Part shown: positions 34,638 to 42,724 of the stretch, piece after piece
How positions within the stretch are numbered: position 1 is the stretch's first letter
Layout of the letters: each line of letters starts with the position of its first letter
Source: Kitasatospora purpeofusca
Lineage (GTDB): Bacteria; Actinomycetota; Actinomycetes; Streptomycetales; Streptomycetaceae
Direction of reading: 5' to 3'
Assembly: GCF_000718025.1 (NCBI RefSeq)
Contig: NZ_JODS01000027.1
Coordinates: forward strand, 1 to 64,000
Length of the DNA stretch: 64,000 bases
Position numbers and translations under genes: made by a program
The notes under the pieces: generated by a model
Seen by the model: the letters and a program-made list of their open reading frames with translations, nothing else
Databases searched by the model: none
What the model was told of the DNA's origin: nothing

Positions 34638-35243
34638 TCAGCGGAGCCAGGCGTTGTCGCGGACCACCGGCAGCTCCGCCCAGCGGCGGCCCAGGCCCCA
34701 GGTGGCGCCGGAGCCGGTCACGGCCAGGACGACCAGGACCAGGGCGTAGAGGACGTGGTAGTCGAGCAGCGGATTGGTGGATCCGCTCGCGGCGCCGTCG
34801 GCCAGGTGGCGGGCGGGCGGCCACTCGGCGGCCCACATCAGGGCGAGCAGGGCGGTGCCCCCCACCGCGGCGATCCGCAGCCCGACACCGCCGATCAGCG
34901 CGAGACCGAGACCGAGGAGGCTCAGCATGAACATCCAGTCCACCCAGGCCTGGCCGGCCATGGCGTGGAAGGTCCCGCGGAACGGCCCCGCCGCGACGTG
35001 GCTCAGGAAGCCCTTGGCGGGTGAGGCTCCGTCGACCCAGGCGCGGCCGTCGGCGGTGGAGTAGCCGAGGCCGAAGGTCTTGTCGAGGAAGGCCCAGAGG
35101 AAGAGCGCCCCGAGCGCGATCCGGACGGTCGCGAGAGCTGCGGCCGCGGCCGACACGGTGTGTGCGGCGCTCTGCCGGGCGACGGAGCGACGGAGGGTGG
35201 CGCGGCGGGGCGTCAGGGGCGTGTGGGCGTGCTGGGTGGCCAT
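34638..35243 (-). CDS. DoxX-family membrane protein
   Basis: 201 residues, four to five membrane helices. DoxX features: RIALGALFLWAFLDKTFGLG, GPFRGTFHAMAG, WMFMLSLLGLGLALIGGVGL and a final helix DYHVLYALVLVVLAVTGSG. Related proteins are linked to thiosulfate-quinone or redox stress functions, but none is proven here. ATG at 35243. It is divergent from the second universal stress gene, and the space between holds two box motifs, so it may belong to the same regulon. Confidence 0.88.
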   Translation of the reverse strand: MATQHAHTPLTPRRATLRRSVARQSAAHTVSAAAAALATVRIALGALFLWAFLDKTFGLGYSTADGRAWVDGASPAKGFLSHVAAGPFRGTFHAMAGQAWVDWMFMLSLLGLGLALIGGVGLRIAAVGGTALLALMWAAEWPPARHLADGAASGSTNPLLDYHVLYALVLVVLAVTGSGATWGLGRRWAELPVVRDNAWLR

Positions 35244-35668
35244 GATCGGTTCTCCTCCGGTGGGGGTGGTTCGTCGGTGGTGGTCCGTTCGAGCCGGTGC
35301 GCCTGTGCGCCCGGTTCCGACTCGGGTCGAGCAGAATTTCGGGGTGGTCCGGGCCGAGCGCCCGTGGCAGTGCCGCCTGCGGTGAGAAGGGCGGCGCGGA
35401 CGACCGTTTCGATCGCGGTCCCGGCGTCTGCTCAAAGCGTGCACCGTCGGTGACGCGCCGGTCTGCGGGCCGTTGGTCCCGGCTGCCGGAACGACGGTCC
35501 CGGTGCGGCCGGCACTCCCCGGGAGCACCGGCCGCACCGGGACCTTCGGTACCGAGGTGGGGCTGCTCGGCCCCTGTGGCCGGGCCATGGGCCGACGGGA
35601 CTCTGGTCTCCGGACGGGACCGTGCGCACCGGCGCCACGGCCGGCCGGGGACCAGGGAGGTCACAGTC
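35244..35668. promoter_or_regulatory. 425-bp divergent region with two DosR/OsdR-like boxes
   Basis: GGGCCGTTGGTCCC at 35467-35480 is, on the minus strand, a perfect match to GGGNCC-NNC-GGNCC. GGGACCTTCGGTACC at 35539-35553 differs at one base and ends 116 bases before the second universal stress gene. The first may serve DoxX, the second the stress protein. No gene lies here. Confidence 0.55.
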
Positions 35669-36529
35669 ATGTCGCACGGTGTGGTGGTGGGGATCGACGG
35701 TTCGGTACAGAGCGCGGCGGCGGCCGCGTGGGCTGCCGGGGAGGCCGAGCGCAGGGGAATCGGGCTGCACATCGTCCACGTCGCGGGGACGGAGTTCGAC
35801 GCCCTGGAGCGCGACCTCGGCGGTGACACCGTGGTCCCGCAACCGATCGCGGAGATCCGCGACCGCGTCGCGGCCGCGCTGCCCGGGTTGGCGGTGTCCT
35901 TCGAGATCTGGCCCGGGAATCCGGCGGAGACGCTCGCCGGCGTCGGCGGGCGGGCGGAGCTGCTGGTCCTCGGGTCGCGCGGCCTCGGCGGCTTCACCGG
36001 CCTGCTGGTCGGCTCCGTGGGACTGCGGACCGCCGCCCGCGCCGGCTGCCCCGTCGTGCTGGTCCGCGCCGGGGAGGACGGACCGGGGGGACCGTCCTCC
36101 GACGTCGTCGTGGGCGTGGCGGGCGACCGGCCGTGCGACGCCGTGCTCGAATTCGCCTTCCGGCACGCGGCCGACACCGGTTCCGCACTGCGGGTGGTCG
36201 AGAGCCGGACCACGTCGCACGGCCCGTACTCGACCGAGGCCCCCGTCGACCAGCAGCAGATCAGGGAGTCGCTGGCGGCCGCCGAGCAGCTGCGCCTGCG
36301 GGACGCCCTGTCCCGTTGGCGGGAGAAGTACCCCGACGTCCGTACGGAAGCGGAGGTCTGCGCCTGGAGCCCCGCGCGGGCCCTGGTGGAAGCCTCCCGC
36401 AGCGCCTCCCTGGTCGTGCTCGGACGGCGTACACCCAAGCACCAAGTGGCGGCGCCCCGGCTGGGATCGGTGACGCAGTCGGTGCTGCACCACGCGCACA
36501 GCCCCGTCGCCGTCGTACCGCACGACTGA
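35669..36529 (+). CDS. universal stress protein, tandem-domain, second copy
   Basis: 286 residues, two UspA domains. Domain one: VVGIDGSVQSAAAAAW and GSRGLGGFTGLLVGSVGL, close to the other stress protein here (29594). Domain two is degenerate (VVVGVAGDRPCDAVLEF, VVLGRRTPKHQVAAPRLGS). ATG at 35669 with GGGAGG upstream. Its position directly before the fermentation genes and behind a box motif indicates expression under oxygen limitation. Confidence 0.92.
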   Translation: MSHGVVVGIDGSVQSAAAAAWAAGEAERRGIGLHIVHVAGTEFDALERDLGGDTVVPQPIAEIRDRVAAALPGLAVSFEIWPGNPAETLAGVGGRAELLVLGSRGLGGFTGLLVGSVGLRTAARAGCPVVLVRAGEDGPGGPSSDVVVGVAGDRPCDAVLEFAFRHAADTGSALRVVESRTTSHGPYSTEAPVDQQQIRESLAAAEQLRLRDALSRWREKYPDVRTEAEVCAWSPARALVEASRSASLVVLGRRTPKHQVAAPRLGSVTQSVLHHAHSPVAVVPHD

Positions 36530-36560
36530 ACGACTGAACGACTGAACGACTGAACGACTG
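36523..36560 (+). repeat. tandem octamer repeat at the end of the stress-protein gene
   Basis: CGACTGAA is repeated four times and once partially (CGACTG), beginning in the last codon of the stress-protein gene. The first copy supplies its TGA. As the unit is eight bases, the copies place stop codons in all three frames. It may be slippage-prone. Confidence 0.85.
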
Positions 36561-36674
36561 TGTCAGCGTCGGCGGTGCCGCGTCACCGTGGCGGCACCAC
36601 CGCCGACGCCGCCCGGAGGCCGCGGCACCTCCCGCGACGGACGGCCGGGCCGGGACCGACGGCGTTCCGCAGCA

Positions 36675-36709
36675 GGGACCTTCGGACCGGATCCAGGTCC
36701 CGAAGGGCC
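36675..36709. promoter_or_regulatory. paired DosR/OsdR-like boxes upstream of adhE
   Basis: GGGACCTTCGGACC (36675-36688) and the related GGTCCCGAAGGGCC (36696-36709) have centres 21 bp apart and end 100 bases before the adhE ATG. The layout copies that before the first universal stress gene. Confidence 0.65.
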
Positions 36710-36809
36710 GGTCCGCCCCCCGCCCCGCACGAGCAACCCTTGAACAGAAGGCGCCCGCGGTCCCGCCGGCGCCCGGCAGTCGGACGATGACCCGGAGAGG
36801 CAGTCCACC

Positions 36810-39458
36810 ATGTCCCCTCGCCCCACGAACGAGGCCGAACAGTCCCCCGCGAGCAACCCGCCCACCCGTCCCGGCGCAGTCGAACTGCTGGTCGCGGACG
36901 CCCTGACGGCCCTGCGGGAGTACGCCTCCTTCACCCAGGAGCAGGTCGACCACATCGTCAAGAAGGCTTCGCTGGCCGCGCTGGCCCGGCACACGGCGCT
37001 CGCGGTCCTGGCCGTCGAGGAGACCGGGCGCGGGATCTTCGAGGACAAGGCGGTCAAGAACGTCTTCGCCTGCGAGAACGTCACCCACGTGATGGCCCGG
37101 ACGAAGACGGTCGGGGTGGTGTACCGGGACGAGATCGACGGCATCGTGGAGATCGCCGAACCGGTCGGCGTCGTCGCGGGCATCACTCCCGTGACCAACC
37201 CGACCTCGACCGTGATCTTCAAGTGCCTGCTGGCGCTGAAGACCCGCAACCCGATCGTCTTCTCCTTCCACCCCTCGGCGCAGCGCTGCTCCGCCGAGGC
37301 GGCCCGGACGGTCCGGGACGCGGCGGTCGCGGCGGGGGCTCCGGCGCACTGCATCCAGTGGATCGAGAAGCCGTCGATGGCGGCCACCGCCGAACTGATG
37401 AAGCATCCGGACGTCGCTACCGTCCTGGCCACCGGCGGCAACGCGATGGTGCGGGCCGCGTACTCCTGCGGGAAGCCGGCCCTGGGTGTCGGTGCGGGCA
37501 ACGTCCCCGCGTACGTCGAACGGAGCGCGGACCTCCAGCAGGCGGTGAACGACATCGTGCTGTCGAAGACCTTCGACAACGGCATGATCTGCGCCTCCGA
37601 GCAGGCGGTGGTCCTGGACGCGGAGATCCGCGACGCGGCGCTCGCCGAGTTCCACAAGCTCAAGGCCCATCACGCGAGCGCCGAGGAGAAGGCGCTGCTG
37701 GAGCGCTACCTGTTCGGCGTCGAGGGCGGCGAGGCCTGCTCCGGCGGACGGCTGAACGCGGCGGTGGTGGGCCGCTCGGCCGCGCAGATCGCGGAGGCGG
37801 CGGGCTTCGGGGTGCCGGCCGACACCTCGGTGATCCTGGCCGACTGCGAGCGGGTGGGCCCCGCCGAGCCCCTGACCCGGGAGAAGCTCTGCCCCGTGCT
37901 GGCCGTCCTGACCGCGGGCTCCCGCGAGGAGGGCGTCGAACTGGCGGCCTCGATGGTGGAGTTCGACGGGCTCGGCCACTCCGCCGCGGTGCACACCCGG
38001 GACGCGGCGTTCGTCGAGGAGTTCGGGCACGCGGTCAAAGCCTGCCGGATCATCTGGAACGCGCCCAGCTCGCAGGGCGGCATCGGCGACGTCTACAACG
38101 CCTTCACGCCCTCGCTGACCCTGGGCTGCGGCAGCTACGGGCACAACTCCGTCGCCGGGAACGTCTCGGCGCTGAACCTCCTCAACATCAAGCGGGTCGG
38201 GCGGCGCAACACCAACATGCAGTGGTTCAAGGTCCCGCCGAAGATCTACTTCGAGCGCAACTCCGTCAAGTACCTGGCGAGCATGCCGAACGCGCACCGG
38301 ATCGTCGTCGTCACCGACCACACCATGGTGGCGATCGGCCACCTGGAGCGGATCCGGGGCGTGCTCGACCGCCGCCGGGAGCCGGTCGAGGTGCGGGTGA
38401 TCGACTACGTCGAGCCCAACCCCAGCATCGACACGGTGCGCAGGGGCGCCGAACTGATGCGGGAGTTCGAGCCGGACACCATCGTCGCGCTCGGCGGCGG
38501 CTCGCCGATGGACGCCGCCAAGGTGATGTGGCTGATGTACGAGCACCCCGAGGTCGAGTTCGCCGACCTCAAGGAGAAGTTCTTCGACATCCGCAAGCGC
38601 GCCTTCACCTTCCCCGACCTGGGCGAGAGGGCGAAGCTGGTCTGCATCCCCACCACCTCGGGCACCGGCAGCGAGGTCACCCCCTTCGCAGTGATCACCG
38701 ACACCGCCACCGGACAGAAGTACCCGCTGGCCGACTACGCGCTCACCCCGAGCGTGGCCATCGTCGACCCCGCGCTCACCACCCGGCTGCCGGCCGACGT
38801 GACCGCCGACACCGGCTTCGACGCCCTGACGCACTGCATCGAGACCTACGTCTCGGTCTACGCCAACGACTTCACCGACGGACTGGCCCTCCAGGGCATC
38901 CGGCTGATCTTCGAGAACCTGGAGCGGGCCGTCACCGACGGCCCGGACGACCCGGAGGCCCGGGAGAAGATGCACAACGCCGGGACCATCGCCGGCATGG
39001 CCTTCGGCTCGGCGTTCCTCGGCGCCGTCCACGCCATGGCGCACACCCTGGGCGCCACCTTCCACGTCGCCCACGGCCGCACCAACGCGCTGCTGCTGCC
39101 GCACGTCATCCGCTGGAACGGCTCCGCGCCGACCAAGGTCACCGGCTGGCCGAAGTACCGCAGCTACACGGCCCCCGAACGCTACCGGGCGATCGCCCGG
39201 ATGCTCGGCCTGCCCGCCGCCACCCCGGAGCAGGGCGTCGAGTCGCTCGCGGCCGCGGTCGAGGACCTGCGCGACCGGGCCGGCATCCCCCGCTCGTTCA
39301 AGGCCGCCGGCGTCGACGAGGCGGCCTTCCTGGCCGCCCTGCCCCAGCAGGCGATGAACGCCTACGAGGACCAGTGCGCCCCCGCCAACCCCCGGATGCC
39401 GATGCTCGCCGACATGCAGCGGCTGATGCGCCAGGCCTATTACGGCGACCAGGCCTGA
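36810..39458 (+). CDS. adhE: bifunctional acetaldehyde-CoA/alcohol dehydrogenase
   Basis: 882 residues, the usual AdhE length. N-terminal aldehyde dehydrogenase half (about 20-440) has catalytic Cys261 in NGMICASEQAVV and GVGAGNVPAYVE. The C-terminal iron alcohol dehydrogenase half (about 470-870) has GGGSPMDAAK, TTSGTGSEVTPF, DALTHCIETYVS and the iron-binding HAMAHTLGATFHVAHG. It turns acetyl-CoA into ethanol with two NADH, regenerating NAD+ without oxygen. It is the first of the adhE-pflB-pflA operon (14 bases to pflB). Fermentative AdhE is rare in aerobic Streptomyces. The paired boxes upstream imply hypoxic induction. Confidence 0.96.
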   Translation: MSPRPTNEAEQSPASNPPTRPGAVELLVADALTALREYASFTQEQVDHIVKKASLAALARHTALAVLAVEETGRGIFEDKAVKNVFACENVTHVMARTKTVGVVYRDEIDGIVEIAEPVGVVAGITPVTNPTSTVIFKCLLALKTRNPIVFSFHPSAQRCSAEAARTVRDAAVAAGAPAHCIQWIEKPSMAATAELMKHPDVATVLATGGNAMVRAAYSCGKPALGVGAGNVPAYVERSADLQQAVNDIVLSKTFDNGMICASEQAVVLDAEIRDAALAEFHKLKAHHASAEEKALLERYLFGVEGGEACSGGRLNAAVVGRSAAQIAEAAGFGVPADTSVILADCERVGPAEPLTREKLCPVLAVLTAGSREEGVELAASMVEFDGLGHSAAVHTRDAAFVEEFGHAVKACRIIWNAPSSQGGIGDVYNAFTPSLTLGCGSYGHNSVAGNVSALNLLNIKRVGRRNTNMQWFKVPPKIYFERNSVKYLASMPNAHRIVVVTDHTMVAIGHLERIRGVLDRRREPVEVRVIDYVEPNPSIDTVRRGAELMREFEPDTIVALGGGSPMDAAKVMWLMYEHPEVEFADLKEKFFDIRKRAFTFPDLGERAKLVCIPTTSGTGSEVTPFAVITDTATGQKYPLADYALTPSVAIVDPALTTRLPADVTADTGFDALTHCIETYVSVYANDFTDGLALQGIRLIFENLERAVTDGPDDPEAREKMHNAGTIAGMAFGSAFLGAVHAMAHTLGATFHVAHGRTNALLLPHVIRWNGSAPTKVTGWPKYRSYTAPERYRAIARMLGLPAATPEQGVESLAAAVEDLRDRAGIPRSFKAAGVDEAAFLAALPQQAMNAYEDQCAPANPRMPMLADMQRLMRQAYYGDQA

Positions 39459-39472
39459 GAAGGGAAACCGAG

Positions 39473-41743
39473 ATGACCACCGCACCGCACACGCAGCCCG
39501 CGCCCGCCCCGGCCTGGGAGGGCTTCCGGGGTGAAGCCTGGCGGGACGCGATCGACGTCCGCGACTTCATCCAGCACAACTACACCCCCTACGAGGGCGA
39601 CGCCGGCTTCCTGACCGGCCCCACCGAGCGGACCACCGAGGTGTGGCGGCGGATCACCGACCGCTTCCCCGAGGAGCGTGCCAAGGGCGTGTACGACGTC
39701 GCGCACGACATCCCGTCCACCATCACCGCACACGCCCCGGGTTGGATCGACCGGGAGCGGGAGCTGATCGTCGGGCTCCAGACCGACGCCCCGCTCAAGC
39801 GCGCGATCATGCCCAACGGCGGCTGGCGGATGGTCGCGGGAGCGCTGAGGACGTACGGCTACCCGGTCGACCCGCAGTTGGAGAAGACCTTCACCGAGTA
39901 CCGCAAGACCCACAACGCGGGGGTCTTCGACGCCTACACCCCCGACATCCGGGCCGCCCGCCGGGCCGGCGTCATCACCGGCCTGCCCGACTCCTACGGC
40001 CGCGGCCGGATCATCGGCGACTACCGCCGGGTCGCCCTGTACGGCGTGGACCGGCTGATCAACGCCAAGCTCGCCGAGAAGGCGGAGCTGGACGCCGCTC
40101 CGCGCGATCCGGCGCGGCTGGAGGAGACGATCCGCGAGCGCGAGGAACTCGCCGAGCAGATCCGGGCACTGGGCGAGCTCAAGGAGATGGCCTCGGCCTA
40201 CGGGTACGACCTCTCCGGTCCGGCCCGCACCGGCCGCGAGGCGGTCCAGTGGCTGTACTTCGCCTACCTGGCGGCGGTCAAGGAGCAGAACGGCGCCGCC
40301 ATGTCGCTGGGCCGCACCTCGACCTTCCTGGACGTCTACCTCCAGCGCGACCTGGACGCCGGACTCCTGACCGAGCAGCAGGCCCAGGAGCTGATCGACG
40401 ACTTCGTCGTCAAGCTGCGGATCGTCCGCTTCCTGCGCACCCCCGAGTACGACGAGCTGTTCTCCGGGGACCCGACCTGGGTCACCGAGTCGATCGGCGG
40501 CATGGGCACGGACGGCCGCACCCTGGTCACCCGGACGTCGTTCCGCTACCTGCAGACCCTGTACAACCTCGGCCCGGCCCCCGAGCCGAACATGACCGTC
40601 TTCTGGTCCCCGCGACTTCCCCGGGGGTTCAAGGAGTTCTGTGCACAGGTGTCGATCGACACCTCCTCGGTGCAGTACGAGTCGGACGAGCTGATGCGCC
40701 CGCGCTTCGGCGACGACACCGCGATCGCCTGCTGCGTCTCCGCCATGGAGGTCGGCAAGCAGATGCAGTTCTTCGGCGCCCGGGTCAACCTCGCCAAGAC
40801 ACTGCTCTACGCGATCAACGGCGGCCGCGACGAGAAGTCCGGCGAGCAGGTCGGCCCGGCCACCGCCCCGGTCGGCGGAGACGTGCTCGACCACGAGGAG
40901 GTGCTGGCCCGCTTCGACGAGCAACTGGACTGGCTCGCCGAGACGTACGTCCACGCGTTGAACGTCATCCACTACATGCACGACAGGTACGCCTACGAGC
41001 GGCTCGAAATGGCCCTGCACGACCGGGACGTCCGGCGCACCATGGCCTGCGGCATCGCCGGACTCGCGGTGGCCGCCGACTCGCTCGCCGCGATCGAGTA
41101 CGCGAAGGTGACCCCCGTGCGGGACGCCACCGGCCTGGTCACCGACTACCTGGTCCAGGGCGACCACCCCACCTACGGCAACAACGACGACCGCGTGGAC
41201 GCTATCGCGGTCCGGCTGGTCGAGGACTTCATGGGCAAGGTCCGCAAGCACCCCACCTACCGCGGCGCCGAACACACCCAGTCCGTGCTGACCATCACCT
41301 CCAACGTGGTCTACGGCCGGAAGACCGGCAACACCCCGGACGGGCGCAGGGCCGGCGAGCCGTTCTCCCCCGGCGCCAACCCGATGAACGGGCGCGACCG
41401 ACACGGCTACGTGGCCAGCGCGCTGTCCGTCGCCAAGCTGCCGTACGAACACGCAGAGGACGGCATCTCGCTCACCAACACCGTCGCCCCGGACGCCCTG
41501 GGCCGCACCGCGGCGGAGCGGATCACCAACCTGGTCGGCGTACTGGACGGCTACGTCGCCTGCCACGGCTTCCACATGAACGTCAACGTCCTCAACCGGG
41601 ACACCCTCGTGGACGCCATGGCCCACCCGGAGAAGTACCCGCAGCTGACGATCCGGGTCAGCGGCTACGCGGTCAACTTCGTCCGCCTCACCCGCGAACA
41701 GCAGCTCGACGTCATCGGCCGCACCTTCCACGACGCGCTGTAG
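39473..41743 (+). CDS. pflB: pyruvate formate-lyase (glycyl radical enzyme)
   Basis: 756 residues, close to E. coli PflB (760). The catalytic pair Cys420-Cys421 is in AIACCVSAMEVGKQMQFFGA; the radical Gly731 is in RVSGYAVNF near the C-terminus. QYESDELMRPRFGDD and SPGANPMNGRD are further PFL signatures. It cleaves pyruvate with CoA to acetyl-CoA and formate and is destroyed by oxygen, so it only works in anoxia. Acetyl-CoA would go to AdhE. The gene is 14 bases after adhE and 78 before its activase. Both catalytic cysteines and the CC pair separate it from diol dehydratases and choline lyases. Confidence 0.96.
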   Translation: MTTAPHTQPAPAPAWEGFRGEAWRDAIDVRDFIQHNYTPYEGDAGFLTGPTERTTEVWRRITDRFPEERAKGVYDVAHDIPSTITAHAPGWIDRERELIVGLQTDAPLKRAIMPNGGWRMVAGALRTYGYPVDPQLEKTFTEYRKTHNAGVFDAYTPDIRAARRAGVITGLPDSYGRGRIIGDYRRVALYGVDRLINAKLAEKAELDAAPRDPARLEETIREREELAEQIRALGELKEMASAYGYDLSGPARTGREAVQWLYFAYLAAVKEQNGAAMSLGRTSTFLDVYLQRDLDAGLLTEQQAQELIDDFVVKLRIVRFLRTPEYDELFSGDPTWVTESIGGMGTDGRTLVTRTSFRYLQTLYNLGPAPEPNMTVFWSPRLPRGFKEFCAQVSIDTSSVQYESDELMRPRFGDDTAIACCVSAMEVGKQMQFFGARVNLAKTLLYAINGGRDEKSGEQVGPATAPVGGDVLDHEEVLARFDEQLDWLAETYVHALNVIHYMHDRYAYERLEMALHDRDVRRTMACGIAGLAVAADSLAAIEYAKVTPVRDATGLVTDYLVQGDHPTYGNNDDRVDAIAVRLVEDFMGKVRKHPTYRGAEHTQSVLTITSNVVYGRKTGNTPDGRRAGEPFSPGANPMNGRDRHGYVASALSVAKLPYEHAEDGISLTNTVAPDALGRTAAERITNLVGVLDGYVACHGFHMNVNVLNRDTLVDAMAHPEKYPQLTIRVSGYAVNFVRLTREQQLDVIGRTFHDAL

Positions 41744-41821
41744 CCCCGACCGCCCCCTCGCGGTGCCGACGCCTCCCCGACCGGGGCGCCGGCACCGCGC
41801 CCTGCCGAAGGAGCACACCCC

Positions 41822-42595
41822 ATGGCCGAGCCCACCCCCGCCGACCGGGCAGCCACCCGGCGCCCGGTGACCGGCACGCTGCACTCCTGGGACCTGTCGA
41901 CGGGCGTCGACGGCCCCGGCACCCGCTTCGTCGCCTTCCTCGCCGGCTGCCCGCTGCGCTGCCTGTACTGCCACAACCCCGACACCCGGCACATGCGCGA
42001 CGGACAGCCCTCCTCCGCCGACGGGATCGTCCAGGAGGCCGCCAAGTACACCGCGTTCATCCGCGCCTCCGGCGGCGGCGCGACCGTCAGCGGCGGCGAG
42101 CCGCTCCTCCAGCCGGAGCTCACCGGAGAGCTGCTGCACCGCTTCAAGCACGAACTCGGCCTGCACACCGCGCTGGACACCTCCGGCTTCCTCGGCGCCC
42201 GCGCCACCGACGCGCTGCTCGCCGACACCGACCTCGTCCTGCTCGACATCAAGTCCTGGGACAACGCGCTCCACCGGCACCTGACCGGGCAGGAACTCGC
42301 CCCCACCCTGGAGTTCGCCCGCCGTCTGGCCGGTCTCGGCACCGAGGTCTGGGTCCGCTTCGTCCTCGTCCCCGGCCTGACCGACGCCGCCGGGAACATC
42401 GAGGGCGTCGCCGCGTTCACGGCCTCGCTCGGCAACGTCACCCGGGTCGACGTCCTGCCCTTCCACAGACTCGGCGCCGCCAAGTGGCGCGCCCTCGGCC
42501 TCGACTTCCCGCTCGCCGACACCCCGGTGCCCACACCCGGCCGGACCGCCGAGGCCCGCGCCGTCTTCGAGGCGCACGGCCTGCACGCCGTCTGA
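41822..42595 (+). CDS. pflA: pyruvate formate-lyase-activating enzyme (radical SAM)
   Basis: 257 residues. Iron-sulphur motif CPLRCLYC (Cys43, 47, 50) in FLAGCPLRCLYCHNPDT; then SGGEPLLQPE, LDTSGFLG, VLLDIKSWD and VRFVLVPGLTD, all typical of PflA. It uses SAM to make the 5'-deoxyadenosyl radical that takes a hydrogen from Gly731 of PflB. AAGGAG lies nine bases upstream of the ATG. Last member of the fermentation operon. Confidence 0.95.
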   Translation: MAEPTPADRAATRRPVTGTLHSWDLSTGVDGPGTRFVAFLAGCPLRCLYCHNPDTRHMRDGQPSSADGIVQEAAKYTAFIRASGGGATVSGGEPLLQPELTGELLHRFKHELGLHTALDTSGFLGARATDALLADTDLVLLDIKSWDNALHRHLTGQELAPTLEFARRLAGLGTEVWVRFVLVPGLTDAAGNIEGVAAFTASLGNVTRVDVLPFHRLGAAKWRALGLDFPLADTPVPTPGRTAEARAVFEAHGLHAV

Positions 42596-42617
42596 CCCGT
42601 GCCGGGAACGCTCGCAG

Positions 42618-42631
42618 GGGCCCATCGGACC
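42618..42631. promoter_or_regulatory. DosR/OsdR-like box upstream of the decarboxylase
   Basis: GGGCCCATCGGACC matches GGGNCC-NNC-GGNCC fully. It ends 93 bases before the ATG at 42725, the same distance as in the first universal stress gene. Confidence 0.5.
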
Positions 42632-42724
42632 GGTTCGCGTGCCTGCCGGTCGAGTCGCTCGTTATGATCACGGCCTCGCTGAGCCGAGCAGGGGCCCTAC
42701 GACGACGAAAGGCCCCGCTCCACC

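Noticed and set aside
36261..39485. Minus-strand open frame of more than 1000 codons opposite adhE
   Set aside because: It mirrors adhE, whose domains and active sites are all intact; codon positions show adhE is the coding strand.
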